Translations under genes and position numbers: made by a program | Shown here: piece by piece, positions 39,672-47,638 of the stretch | Numbering within the stretch: position 1 is the first letter of the stretch | Layout: every line of letters begins with the position of its first letter | Notes under the pieces: model-generated | Database searches by the model: none | What the model saw: the letters and a program-made list of their open reading frames with translations, nothing else | Told to the model about the DNA's origin: nothing | Source of the DNA: Sva-07 sp963741755 | Lineage (GTDB): Bacteria > Actinomycetota > Acidimicrobiia > Acidimicrobiales > Ilumatobacteraceae | Assembly: GCA_963741755.1 (NCBI GenBank) | Contig: CAVUJG010000022.1 | Coordinates: forward strand, 62,001 to 126,000 | Length of the DNA: 64,000 nucleotides | Direction: 5' to 3'

Positions 39672-39983
39672 TCAGCAGTACGGGTCGTTGGCGCTGAGGG
39701 GTTCGTCCCACCAGTCGTCGGGGACCGTCGTCGCCTGCCAATCGGGGTCGGGATAGATGCAGTCGACCGGGCACACGGGCAGGCATTTGTCGCAGCCACT
39801 GCACAGCTCGGGAACGATGATCACGTCGGCGCCATGGTTGAAGATCGCCCCGAAGTGCGGGGGGCAGTGCCGCAGGCACGCGTCGCAGTTGATGCACTCG
39901 GCCATTTCGATGCGCAGCGGTACGTTCCGCCACTTCTCGTTGCGAGTCCGGGTGGCGATGCGCTCATCTCGGGTGGCGGCCAT
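39672..39983 (-). CDS. Ferredoxin with two 4Fe-4S motifs
   Basis: 103-aa electron carrier from ATG 39983. Two CxxCxxCxxxCP motifs are intact: C30, C33, C36, C40 (CINCDACLRHCP) and C61, C64, C67, C71 (CSGCDKCLPVCP), with an extra Cys75. It has an N-terminal basic extension and a C-terminal tail after the clusters (WQATTVPDDWWDEPLSAND). It is monocistronic. An open frame to 40043 adds an N-terminal stretch that lacks a good start site. Confidence 0.92.
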   Translation of the reverse strand: MAATRDERIATRTRNEKWRNVPLRIEMAECINCDACLRHCPPHFGAIFNHGADVIIVPELCSGCDKCLPVCPVDCIYPDPDWQATTVPDDWWDEPLSANDPYC

Positions 39984-40026
39984 CGCAGCCGAGGGTAGGC
40001 CGTCGCCGACACTGCGCAGTAGCCGG

Positions 40027-40073
40027 AAATTCGGAGCCGACATCGCGGCCAGCGCGACATCGCCACCGAATTT
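40027..40073. repeat. AAATTCGG / CCGAATTT inverted repeat
   Basis: AAATTCGG (40027-40034) and CCGAATTT (40066-40073) are inverted arms separated by 31 bp with further GC pairing inside (GACATCGC and GCGACATCG are direct repeats). It resembles the element at 26089-26135. Confidence 0.45.
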
Positions 40074-40109
40074 CGGGTGAAGTCCGTGCTCCGTCGATGA
40101 CCAGCCGTC

Positions 40110-40125
40110 TTGACCGGCGGGTCAA
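40110..40125. promoter_or_regulatory. Candidate TetR operator TTGACC-N4-GGTCAA
   Basis: A perfect inverted repeat of 6-bp arms (TTGACC / GGTCAA) with a 4-bp centre, 20 bp before the GTG start of the TetR gene. A short dyad in this position is typical of autoregulation. Confidence 0.6.
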
Positions 40126-40145
40126 GTTTCGGTTGGACTGTCGCT

Positions 40146-40778
40146 GTGACCAGTGCCGGCGCCCCCGCGGAACGCATCGACCGCGCCGACGAGCGCCAGC
40201 ACACCGAGCACGGGCTCGAACGCAAGCAGCAGCTCCTCGACGCAGCCGCCGAGTTGTTTGCGGCCCGCGGCTACTCGGCCACTCGCATCGCCGACATCTG
40301 CACCGCGGCAGGAGTCGCCAAGGGACTCTTCTACTGGTACTTCCCGACCAAGGGCGCGTTGTTCGCCGAGCTGGTCCGCACGATGCGCCTGCGACTGCGC
40401 CGCGCCCAGGGCGCGGCGATGGATCCCGATGCCAACGCCGTCACCCGCATCGCCGACGGCGCCGAGGCAAGTGTGCGCTTCATGGCCGATCACGCGGCGT
40501 ACTTCGCGCTCCTCGACGTCGAGCGCAGCGACCCCGAGGTGGCCGACGTGCTCGCCGAGGGCGCCGGCGTCTACCTCGACGACGTCCGTCGTCTCGTCGA
40601 GGACGGTCAACGAGCAGGAACCATCGCCGACGCCCCCTCCGACCTGATCGCCGTCGGCGTGCTCGGCACCGTGTCGTCGTTCTCGAACTCGTACCGAAAC
40701 GGTCGACTCGGCGACGACATCACCGTCGACGAACTCGCGGTGTTCGTTCGGCGTTGGGTGCTCAACGCGCTGCGCTGA
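40146..40778 (+). CDS. TetR family transcriptional regulator
   Basis: 210-aa TetR repressor from GTG 40146. The helix-turn-helix is at about 30-75 (AAAELFAARGYSATRIADIC, then AGVAKGLFYWYFPTKGALF). The C-terminal domain (ADHAAYFALLDVERSDPEVA) is unspecific. The operator just upstream argues for autorepression. It overlaps the 3' end of the convergent HD-GYP gene by 17 bp. Nothing next to it is an obvious target besides the divergent ferredoxin gene. Confidence 0.87.
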   Translation: MTSAGAPAERIDRADERQHTEHGLERKQQLLDAAAELFAARGYSATRIADICTAAGVAKGLFYWYFPTKGALFAELVRTMRLRLRRAQGAAMDPDANAVTRIADGAEASVRFMADHAAYFALLDVERSDPEVADVLAEGAGVYLDDVRRLVEDGQRAGTIADAPSDLIAVGVLGTVSSFSNSYRNGRLGDDITVDELAVFVRRWVLNALR

Positions 40779-42532
40779 ACCGAACCTTCGCTCGCGTCAC
40801 ACCGAGTCGCCCGCATCGAGCGCCGGGTATCGCGGCAACGAGCACCTTGGCGAAGGCGTCGACGAGTTCGGGATCGAACTGCGTTCCCGCACCGGACACC
40901 ACGAACCTGACGGCCTCGTCACGTGTCCATTCGCGTTTGTACACACGGCGCGTCGCCAGCGAGTCGAACACGTCGGCGATCGCCACGATTCGACCCGACA
41001 GCGGGATCGCCCGCGCCCTCGAGCCCATTCGGGTAGCCCGAGCCGTCCCACCACTCGTGATGCGACCAGGCCGCTTCCGCAGCGAGCGCGAACAGATCGG
41101 TCGACACGCCCGACAGCAGACGACGACCCAACACGGTGTGCTGCTTGACTTCGTCGAACTCCTCGACGGTCAGTGGTCCCGGCTTCATCAGCACGTGATC
41201 GTTCACGGCCACCTTGCCGATGTCGTGGAGCCGCGCGGCGAGTCGGAGGCGTTCGCACCATTCCGGCTGTTGACCTATGGCATGCCCGATTTCGGCGGCG
41301 AGGTCGCCGACGCCGCTCGTGTGCCGCGTCGTGCTGCCCCCGCGCATCTCGGCCAGCGCTGCAAGGCGCTCGAATGCTTCGAGGTGGTACGCATCGACAT
41401 CGGAGTGACCGGTGGCGAAGTCGGCAACGAGACCGGAGGTCGTGAGTCTCGTGATCTGGCCGAGGTGCCGGGCGTTCTCGTTGTCGTGCGCCACCCGCAC
41501 GGTCCGCATGCGGAGGTCGGCCGCGTCGGTGAAGATCTCCCGGTGGAGCGCGAAGTGACGCTCGCGATGCTCGAGGGCTTCCGACAACCGTCCGGCTTGC
41601 TTGCACGCCACCGCCAGGAGATCGTGAAGTTCGAGTTCCATCTCTCGGTGATCGGTCCGATCGGCCATGTCCAGTGCTGCGAGCAACGAGGCAATCGCTT
41701 CGTCGACGCGCCCCGTGCGCAGGGCAACGCGCCCCTCCGAGACCATGACGCCCAGTTGTTCAGAGACTGGCAGCTCCTCGCCCGATTGGGCGCGTGCCGA
41801 CCAGTCCGCACGCGCCTCGGCGAAACACGCATCGGCCGCCGCGAAATCGCCGAGCGCGGCGTGTGCCTCGGCGAGATCAGCGAGCAGACTCCCGACGAGA
41901 TGCGGTGCGTCGCGGCGCGCGAGCGACACCGATCGACATCCGAGTTCGACGGCCGCCTGGTGTTCGCCTCTGCGACCTCGGATGCGGGCGAGGTTGCCGA
42001 GCACCATCGCATCGACGTCTGGCCGGGTCAGCGCCTCGTTCACGGCCAACGCTGTCTCGTAGGTCGAGATCGCCCGGTCGTAGTCGGCCATCGACTGGTA
42101 GATCGCAGCAACCGTGTGCAGGATCCGTCCCTCGTCGACGCCATGATCGGTTGCGCGGTACACCTGCAGCGCCCGCAAGCAGTGCGCAAGTGCCTCGGAG
42201 TAGTTGCTCGCCTGGTAGTGGACCACGCCGATCAAGTGGAGCGACCAGGCGAGGGTCAAGCTGACCTCGTTCGGCTCCGTCAACTCGACGGCTTCGGTCG
42301 CGAGCGCAAACGCGTACTCGGACCGGCCTCGCTGGTGGGCGATCGAGGCCAGGTGGTACAGCGCCTCGGCCTCGAGTGCCGGCTGCGTGGTCGTCCGTGC
42401 GAGCACTCGAGCATCCAAAGCAAACTGCTGCGACTGCAGAGGGTCGAGCGTGCGGCAACGAGCAGCTTCATCGAGCAGCGATCGAACGCGCTGTTGTTCG
42501 CGCTCTTGCGCGGCTATGGCTGACTCCTGCAC
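40762..42532 (-). CDS. TPR-repeat HD-GYP domain protein, apparent frameshift
   Basis: Soluble protein starting GTG 42532. Residues about 20-330 are helical TPR-type repeats (LYHLASIAHQRGRSEYAFAL, VYRATDHGVDEGRILHTVAA, LGNLARIRGRRGEHQAAVEL). A short coiled region is followed by an HD-GYP phosphodiesterase domain: LAARLHDIGKVAVNDHVLMK, FDEVKQHTVLGRRLLSG, HHEWWDGSGYPNGLEG. HD-GYP proteins hydrolyse cyclic di-GMP. After residue about 505 the family sequence (RAIPLSGRIVAIADVFDSLA) continues in another frame to the stop at 40762. One extra base near 41011-41016 accounts for it. Unshifted reading stops at 40919. It is convergent with the TetR gene. Confidence 0.82.
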
Positions 42533-42687
42533 CCGTGCTCCTCGTTGGCGGGTCCCCGACGGTCCGTTGGGTGACCGACCCGAAACGTAACGCGCTCGAT
42601 GGTGGCGGTGCGAGAGCCAGAACAGATCTTGAACAAGTCCAGACCCGCCACCAAGGCTTGATCACTGTGCGTATCGTGATCACCGCG

Positions 42688-43581
42688 ATGCGAGCACGTC
42701 AGGGCGCGAGGAGCGTCGAACGGGGCGCGATCTGGGCGTTCATGCCCGTGGTTGCCATCCTGCCCTTCACGCTGCTCGCAATCTTCCTCGTCTGGTTGCC
42801 GTTCGGACTGACCACCGAACTTCGCTACTGGTGGGTGGTGGTCGGCTTCTTCGCGGCGGGGCTGACGCTGTTCGTGCGGCCGATTCAAGTGCTCGTGCTC
42901 ACTCCGCTGCTGCGAGCGCGGCCCGCCACGACACACGAGGCGGAGATCATCGAGCCGCTGTGGGCGCAGATCGCACAGGCCAACGGGCTGCCGGCGAACC
43001 GGTACGTGGTACGCATCTTGCCGACCGAGGAGTTGAACGCGTTCGCCTGCGGTGGACACCTCGTGCTCGTCACAAGCTTCGCGGTGCACGAACTCACCCA
43101 GTCGCAGCTGCGCGGCGTCCTCGCCCACGAGCTGAGTCACCACCTCGGCCTCCACACGGTGGCGATCACGATCGGGCACTGGCTGTCGGCACCGGTCGTG
43201 CTGTTGGCCCGTGTCGGGTTCTTCCTCGAGAACGTCGGGACTGCGGCCGCAGGCTCGTTCGGGCAGAAGTCACCAGCGGTGAAGGCGGCCGGTTCGGTGG
43301 TCGCAGTGGCCATGCATGCACTGTCATGGGTGTTCACCGCTGCACTGCGCGGCAGCGATGCCGTTGCGAACCTCGTCGGTCACTCGTCGGAGTTCGAAGC
43401 CGACCGCCGCGCAGTTCGGATGGGTTTCGGTCGCGAGCTCGCGAGTGCGTTGCGCGAGCTGTTGGCACAGGGAACCGGGCGTCGGCCGATCGGATGGCGG
43501 GCTCGACTCGCCGCCTCGCATCCCCCGGCAAGAACGCGGGTGGCGCGCATCGAGGCGCTCATGCGTCACCCAGCGCGCTGA
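42688..43581 (+). CDS. M48 family membrane zinc metalloprotease (HtpX-like)
   Basis: 297-aa membrane protease. N-terminal helices (WAFMPVVAILPFTLLAIFLV and WWVVVGFFAAGLTLFVRP) precede the catalytic region. The zinc motif HExxH is in VLAHELSHHLGLH (about residue 147) with the third ligand Glu in SSEFEADRRAVRMG. A further hydrophobic segment lies between them. The family degrades damaged membrane proteins. In-frame GTGs at 42667 and 42676 are alternative starts. It is monocistronic and convergent with ybaK. Confidence 0.88.
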   Translation: MRARQGARSVERGAIWAFMPVVAILPFTLLAIFLVWLPFGLTTELRYWWVVVGFFAAGLTLFVRPIQVLVLTPLLRARPATTHEAEIIEPLWAQIAQANGLPANRYVVRILPTEELNAFACGGHLVLVTSFAVHELTQSQLRGVLAHELSHHLGLHTVAITIGHWLSAPVVLLARVGFFLENVGTAAAGSFGQKSPAVKAAGSVVAVAMHALSWVFTAALRGSDAVANLVGHSSEFEADRRAVRMGFGRELASALRELLAQGTGRRPIGWRARLAASHPPARTRVARIEALMRHPAR

Positions 43582-43587
43582 GCTCCG

Positions 43588-44052
43588 CTACGCCGTGATC
43601 GGGGCGGTGATGGCGTCGAGGACGGCGATCAGATCGCTCGGTGCCAGCCCGATGTCCATGCCCCGCTTGCCACCGCTGACGTAGACGGTGTCGAAGAGCT
43701 CGGCCGTCTCGTCGATCACGGTGCGCAGTCGCTTGCGCTGGCCGATCGGGCTGATGCCGCCAACGATGTAGCCCGACGAGCGCTCGGCGACGGCGGGGTC
43801 ACACATCGTCGCCCGCTTCGCGCCCACCGCTGCGGCGACGCGCTTCATCGAGAGTTGGCAGCTGACCGGGACGATCGCCACGACGAGCTCGTCGTCAGCG
43901 ACGACCACCAGTGTCTTGAAGACCTGATCGTGATCGAGCCCGAGCGAGTCGGCGGCCTCGCGTCCGAAGTCGTGGAGGTCGTCGCCACGGTCGTACTCGT
44001 GGATCGTGTGGGCGATGCCGGCAGTTTCGAGCGCAACGACCGCTGGTGTCAC
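43588..44052 (-). CDS. ybaK: Cys-tRNA(Pro)/Cys-tRNA(Cys) deacylase-like protein, YbaK family
   Basis: 154-aa editing-domain protein that hydrolyses mischarged tRNA. The YbaK signature lysine is Lys46 in DHDQVFKTLVVVADD, followed by VVAIVPVSCQLSMKRVAAAV, GYIVGGISPIGQRKRL and VYVSGGKRGMDIGL. Length and order are normal. It is divergent from the thioesterase gene 47 bp away. Confidence 0.94.
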   Translation of the reverse strand: MTPAVVALETAGIAHTIHEYDRGDDLHDFGREAADSLGLDHDQVFKTLVVVADDELVVAIVPVSCQLSMKRVAAAVGAKRATMCDPAVAERSSGYIVGGISPIGQRKRLRTVIDETAELFDTVYVSGGKRGMDIGLAPSDLIAVLDAITAPITA

Positions 44053-44099
44053 GCCTCCGACTGTAGAGCCGACACGAGCTCGACTTGTAGGGTCGCCGA

Positions 44100-44546
44100 G
44101 TGCGTTTGTCCGTCGATCCCTCGACCTCGCCCGACGACTACGAGTTCGCGCACCGGATCCGAGTGCGATTCGTGGAGACCGACGCGATGGGCATCGTCCA
44201 TCACAGCAACTACCTCGCCTACTTCGAGGAGGCCCGCGTCGCGTACCTGCGAGCGATCGGCCATCCGTTCACCGAGTGGCGTGACGCCGGGCTCGAGTCG
44301 CCCGTGCTCGAATCGTTCGTGCAGTATCGCCAGCCGCTCGAGTTCGACGACGAGATCACGGTCCATCTCCTCCTCGCGGATGTCACGCGTGCGACGTTCC
44401 AGATGGCGTATCTGATCACCGTGAACGACGACGCCGGCGTTGCGCGTCCGCGGGCGACCGGCGTGACAGTCCACGGTTGCGTCACCAGTGCAGGCCGCCC
44501 GACGCGACTGCCCGCATGGCTGACCGCGCTCGCCCCCGGGCGCTGA
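44100..44546 (+). CDS. Acyl-CoA thioesterase, 4-hydroxybenzoyl-CoA/YbgC family
   Basis: 148-aa hot-dog-fold thioesterase from GTG 44100. The catalytic Asp is Asp28 in VRFVETDAMGIVHHSNYLAY, the characteristic family motif, and RQPLEFDDEITVHLLL follows. It could trim acyl-CoAs in step with the DUF35/thiolase pair just downstream (46 bp gap, same strand). Confidence 0.9.
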   Translation: MRLSVDPSTSPDDYEFAHRIRVRFVETDAMGIVHHSNYLAYFEEARVAYLRAIGHPFTEWRDAGLESPVLESFVQYRQPLEFDDEITVHLLLADVTRATFQMAYLITVNDDAGVARPRATGVTVHGCVTSAGRPTRLPAWLTALAPGR

Positions 44547-44592
44547 ACCGGCCGGGTCGTCGCAGCGAGCGGACGGTGGGTACGTTCGCGGC

Positions 44593-45003
44593 ATGGCTGA
44601 TACTGCAACCTCGAGTCGCGTGCCGCTCGTCGACTACCTCGTGCTCGACGACGGCGACCCGCATCTCGTCGCGAACGAGTGCTCCAGCTGCGGCGCCCGA
44701 TTCTTCGACCGCCGCAATGCCTGTGCGGCGTGCTTCGCCACAGAATTCCGCTCGACGAAGATCGCCACGACTGGCGTGCTGCGGACCTTCACGATCGTTG
44801 CGTTCGCCGCGCCCGGCGTCGAGGTGCCCTTCGTGTCCGGCGTGATCGACTGTGATGGCACCAGCGTGCGCGGCAATCTACGCAACGTCGACCCCGACGC
44901 CGACCACGTCCACACCGGCATGCAGGTGAAGCTCACCACGTACTCGCTCGGCACCGACGATCACGGAACCGAAGCCGTCGGCTTCGCCTTCGAACCCATC
45001 TGA
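44593..45003 (+). CDS. Zn-ribbon/OB-fold DUF35 protein
   Basis: 136-aa protein with a zinc ribbon made by C30, C33, C44 and C47 (ECSSCGARFFDRRNACAACF) and an OB-fold after it (FVSGVIDCDGTSVRGNL). DUF35 proteins act with thiolase-like enzymes, often as partners that form a mixed complex with the downstream thiolase. The thiolase gene starts 124 bp later, which fits this pairing. Confidence 0.9.
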   Translation: MADTATSSRVPLVDYLVLDDGDPHLVANECSSCGARFFDRRNACAACFATEFRSTKIATTGVLRTFTIVAFAAPGVEVPFVSGVIDCDGTSVRGNLRNVDPDADHVHTGMQVKLTTYSLGTDDHGTEAVGFAFEPI

Positions 45004-45127
45004 GCCCGACCACCCACGAACAACACCAAACCGACCACAACCGCCGAGGGAAGCGCCAGCGACGAGGCGGACGAGGCCGACCGCAACCAACCACCACCGA
45101 CTGGCCGTGAGGCCGAGACAGGGAAAA

Positions 45128-46327
45128 ATGGATGACATCTGGATCCTCGGGATCAACATGACCAAGTTCGGCAAGCACACCGACCGTGACGTCGTCGACC
45201 TCGCCTCGGAGGCCGTGATGGCCGCGCTCGCCGACGGTGGCGTCACGATGGCCGACATGGGCGTCATGGCGGCCGGCAACCTGATGGGATCGGGCGGGAT
45301 CGGCCAGCAGATCCAGAAGCAGGTCGGCCAGACCGGCATCCCCGTCTACAACGTGTCGAATGCATGCGCCACCGGCGCGACCGCGCTGCGCACGGCGATC
45401 ATGTCGATCAAGGCCGGCGAGTCCGACATGGGCCTCGCCGTCGGTGTCGAGAAGCTCGCCGGCGTCGGTCTCCTCGGCGGTGGTGGCCGAGCGAAGAAGG
45501 ACGGCAACGAGTGGGAGCCGCAGGGTCGTTTCGGTGCGGTCACGTCGACCGACGGACGCATCGGAACCGACACGATGCCCGGGGTGTTCGCCCAGGTCGG
45601 CATGGAGTACGGCCACAAGTACGGCGGTGCCGACTTCGAGCTGTTCGCGAAGATCTCCGAGAAGAACCACGCTCACTCCACGCTCAATCCGCTCGCTGCC
45701 TACTCGAAGCGCTTCACGCTCGAGGAGATCATGGGCGACATGATGATCGCCTACCCGAACACCCGCCCGATGTGCTCCGCCAACTGCGACGGCGCGGCGG
45801 CTGCGGTCGTGGTCAGCGGCGCAAAGCTCAAGACGTTGTCGCTCGAGCAGCAGCGCCGTGCGGTCAAGGTGTCGGCGTCGGTGCTCACGTCCGATCCGTG
45901 GCAGGAGGCCTGCCAGGTGCTCCCCGACGTCAACACGCTCACCCGCAATGCGGCGAAGACGGCGTACGAAGCTGCCGGCATCGGTCCGGAGGACCTCGAC
46001 CTCGTCGAGTTGCACGACTGCTTCGCCACCGCCGAACTGGTGCACTACGACAACCTCGGCCTCTGCGACGAAGGCGGCGCCGTCGACTTCTTCAACTCGG
46101 GTGCACCCTGGCGCGACGGCGCACTGCCGGTGAACGTGTCCGGCGGCTTGCAGTCGAAGGGCCACCCGATCTCCGCTACTGGCATCGCCAACATCTGGGA
46201 GGTCTGCCATCACCTCCGTGGTGAAGCCGGCGACCGGCAGATCGAAGGCGCGAAGGTCGGCCTCGCCCACGTGATCGGCCTCGGCTCGGCCTGCGGCGTG
46301 CACATCCTCGAGAAGTCCGCCGCCTGA
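45128..46327 (+). CDS. Thiolase-like acyltransferase (SCP2-type acetyl-CoA acetyltransferase)
   Basis: 399-aa thiolase fold. The nucleophile Cys80 is in NVSNACATGATALR, the second cysteine-like site in LVELHDCFATAEL, and the His motif in GLQSKGHPISATGIANI. The middle domain carries SGLGGGGRAKK, like lipid-transfer-associated thiolases that work with DUF35 partners. The start at ATG 45128 has a purine-rich GGGAAAAA before it. It is expected to form acyl-CoA condensation or cleavage products with the DUF35 protein; the substrate is unknown. It ends 17 bp before repeat copy 5. Confidence 0.9.
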   Translation: MDDIWILGINMTKFGKHTDRDVVDLASEAVMAALADGGVTMADMGVMAAGNLMGSGGIGQQIQKQVGQTGIPVYNVSNACATGATALRTAIMSIKAGESDMGLAVGVEKLAGVGLLGGGGRAKKDGNEWEPQGRFGAVTSTDGRIGTDTMPGVFAQVGMEYGHKYGGADFELFAKISEKNHAHSTLNPLAAYSKRFTLEEIMGDMMIAYPNTRPMCSANCDGAAAAVVVSGAKLKTLSLEQQRRAVKVSASVLTSDPWQEACQVLPDVNTLTRNAAKTAYEAAGIGPEDLDLVELHDCFATAELVHYDNLGLCDEGGAVDFFNSGAPWRDGALPVNVSGGLQSKGHPISATGIANIWEVCHHLRGEAGDRQIEGAKVGLAHVIGLGSACGVHILEKSAA

Positions 46328-46343
46328 CCGCCACCCGGCGGCT

Positions 46344-46376
46344 GATTACATCGCGGGTCTGACCCCTGATGTAATC
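46344..46376 (+). repeat. 33-bp palindromic repeat, copy 5
   Basis: GATTACATC, core GGGTCTGACCC, GATGTAATC, perfect arms. It lies between the convergent thiolase and SDR genes, one base before the SDR stop codon. Confidence 0.95.
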
Positions 46377-46377
46377 G

Positions 46378-47115
46378 TCACATCTTGAGGGTGGCGCCGC
46401 CGTCGACGACGAAGATCTCGCCGGTGGTGTACTTGTTGCGCAGCAACGCGAGGACGGCTTCGGCGCAGTCGTCGGGGGTGGCCGACCGGGGCACCGGAGC
46501 CATCGCCGCGATCGCTGCGTGCATTGCATCCCAGTCCTCGGTCCACGGTGTCGCAACGAGACCGGGAGCGACCGCGTTGACCCTGATCGGGCCGTAGCTC
46601 TTCGCCAGCAGCAGCGTCATCTGATTGAGCGCCGCCTTGGTCATCGAGTACGCCATCGACGAGCCGACCGGTCGCAGCCCGGCGATCGAGGTGATGTTGA
46701 CGATGTTCGCGTCGTCGGACTTTCGCAGGTGGGGGATCGCCCGCTTGGTGAGCCACCAGGTGCCGAACACGTTGACGTCGAACGTCTTGCGGAAGATCTC
46801 GTCGGTGAGGTCCTCGAGTTGGTCGTGTGGGATCGAGGTGGTCCAGCCGGCGTTGTTGATCAGGAAGTCGAGCTGCCCGTAGCGCTCGATGGTCTCGTCG
46901 ATCAGTGCGTGGGCTTCGTCCTGATTGCTGATGTCGGCGCGCACGTAGCACGACTCACTCGGCAGCGACGCCGAGACCGCCTCACCGGCCTCGACCGACG
47001 ACGACGAGTTGACCACGACCGTGGCGCCGAGCGCGGAAAGCCGCCGCGCGGTCTCCTCGCCGATGCCACTCGACGATCCGGTGATGATGGCGACACGGCC
47101 GCTGAATTCACTCAT
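46378..47115 (-). CDS. Short-chain dehydrogenase/reductase
   Basis: 245-aa classical SDR. The nucleotide loop TGSSSGIGEETARRL, NNAG in FLINNAGWTTS, and the catalytic YxxxK in MAYSMTKAALNQM are present, with TGEIFVVDGGATLKM at the C-terminus. It ends beside repeat copy 5. Nothing nearby specifies the substrate. Confidence 0.93.
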   Translation of the reverse strand: MSEFSGRVAIITGSSSGIGEETARRLSALGATVVVNSSSSVEAGEAVSASLPSESCYVRADISNQDEAHALIDETIERYGQLDFLINNAGWTTSIPHDQLEDLTDEIFRKTFDVNVFGTWWLTKRAIPHLRKSDDANIVNITSIAGLRPVGSSMAYSMTKAALNQMTLLLAKSYGPIRVNAVAPGLVATPWTEDWDAMHAAIAAMAPVPRSATPDDCAEAVLALLRNKYTTGEIFVVDGGATLKM

Positions 47116-47148
47116 GGCTCGGACCGTACTTGGTGCGGCCCCGAACGC

Positions 47149-47613
47149 TCAGCCCGTGCGGTCGGCTGGAGGAACGACAACCACCGGACGGTCGCAATGG
47201 TGCACGACATGGTGGCTCGTACTGCCGAGTGCCAACTCGTCGCCGACACCGCGCGAGCCGACCACGACGAACGAGGCATCGAGCCCGGCACCCATCTTCA
47301 TCAGCACGTCAGCGGGGCTGCCGTACACCAGCTCGGCGCGCCAGCGGAGCTCGCGGTCCGCTGCGAGCGCCGCGCACCACTCGAGTCGAAGCATGCGTTC
47401 GAGGTCGTCGCGATGCCCCTCGGACGGAACGTGTCGACCCTCGATCACCGTCATCATCCCGATCGCGTGGAACACCGCGAGGTCCAGGTCGAAGCGCCGG
47501 GCGATCTCGGCGGCCGTCGCCAGCGCCCGCTGTGCGTTGCTCGAGCCGTCGACGCCCACGATCACGGGGCCCGAGCTGATGATGCTGCCGGGAGAAGGAT
47601 CGGAGTCGGCCAT
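47149..47613 (-). CDS. Universal stress protein, single domain
   Basis: 154-aa USP. The ATP-binding pattern is VIVGVDGSSNAQRAL at the start and GSRGVGDELALGSTSHHV near the C-terminus (GxxG then GST). It is divergent from the MBL-fold gene with a 25-bp gap. It marks the left edge of a cluster of four USP genes, two PNPOx-like genes and a DevR-like regulator. No 15-bp box is seen directly upstream. Confidence 0.92.
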   Translation of the reverse strand: MADSDPSPGSIISSGPVIVGVDGSSNAQRALATAAEIARRFDLDLAVFHAIGMMTVIEGRHVPSEGHRDDLERMLRLEWCAALAADRELRWRAELVYGSPADVLMKMGAGLDASFVVVGSRGVGDELALGSTSHHVVHHCDRPVVVVPPADRTG

Positions 47614-47638
47614 CACGCATGATCCTAGAGTCGGTGTC

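Noticed and set aside
40097..42523. 808-aa plus-strand ORF antisense to the HD-GYP gene
   Set aside because: Arginine/proline-rich, no family pattern; the opposite strand has TPR and HD-GYP motifs.
45004..45127. Gene or regulatory element between DUF35 and thiolase genes
   Set aside because: 124 bp of AC-rich sequence with no ORF, palindrome or box visible.
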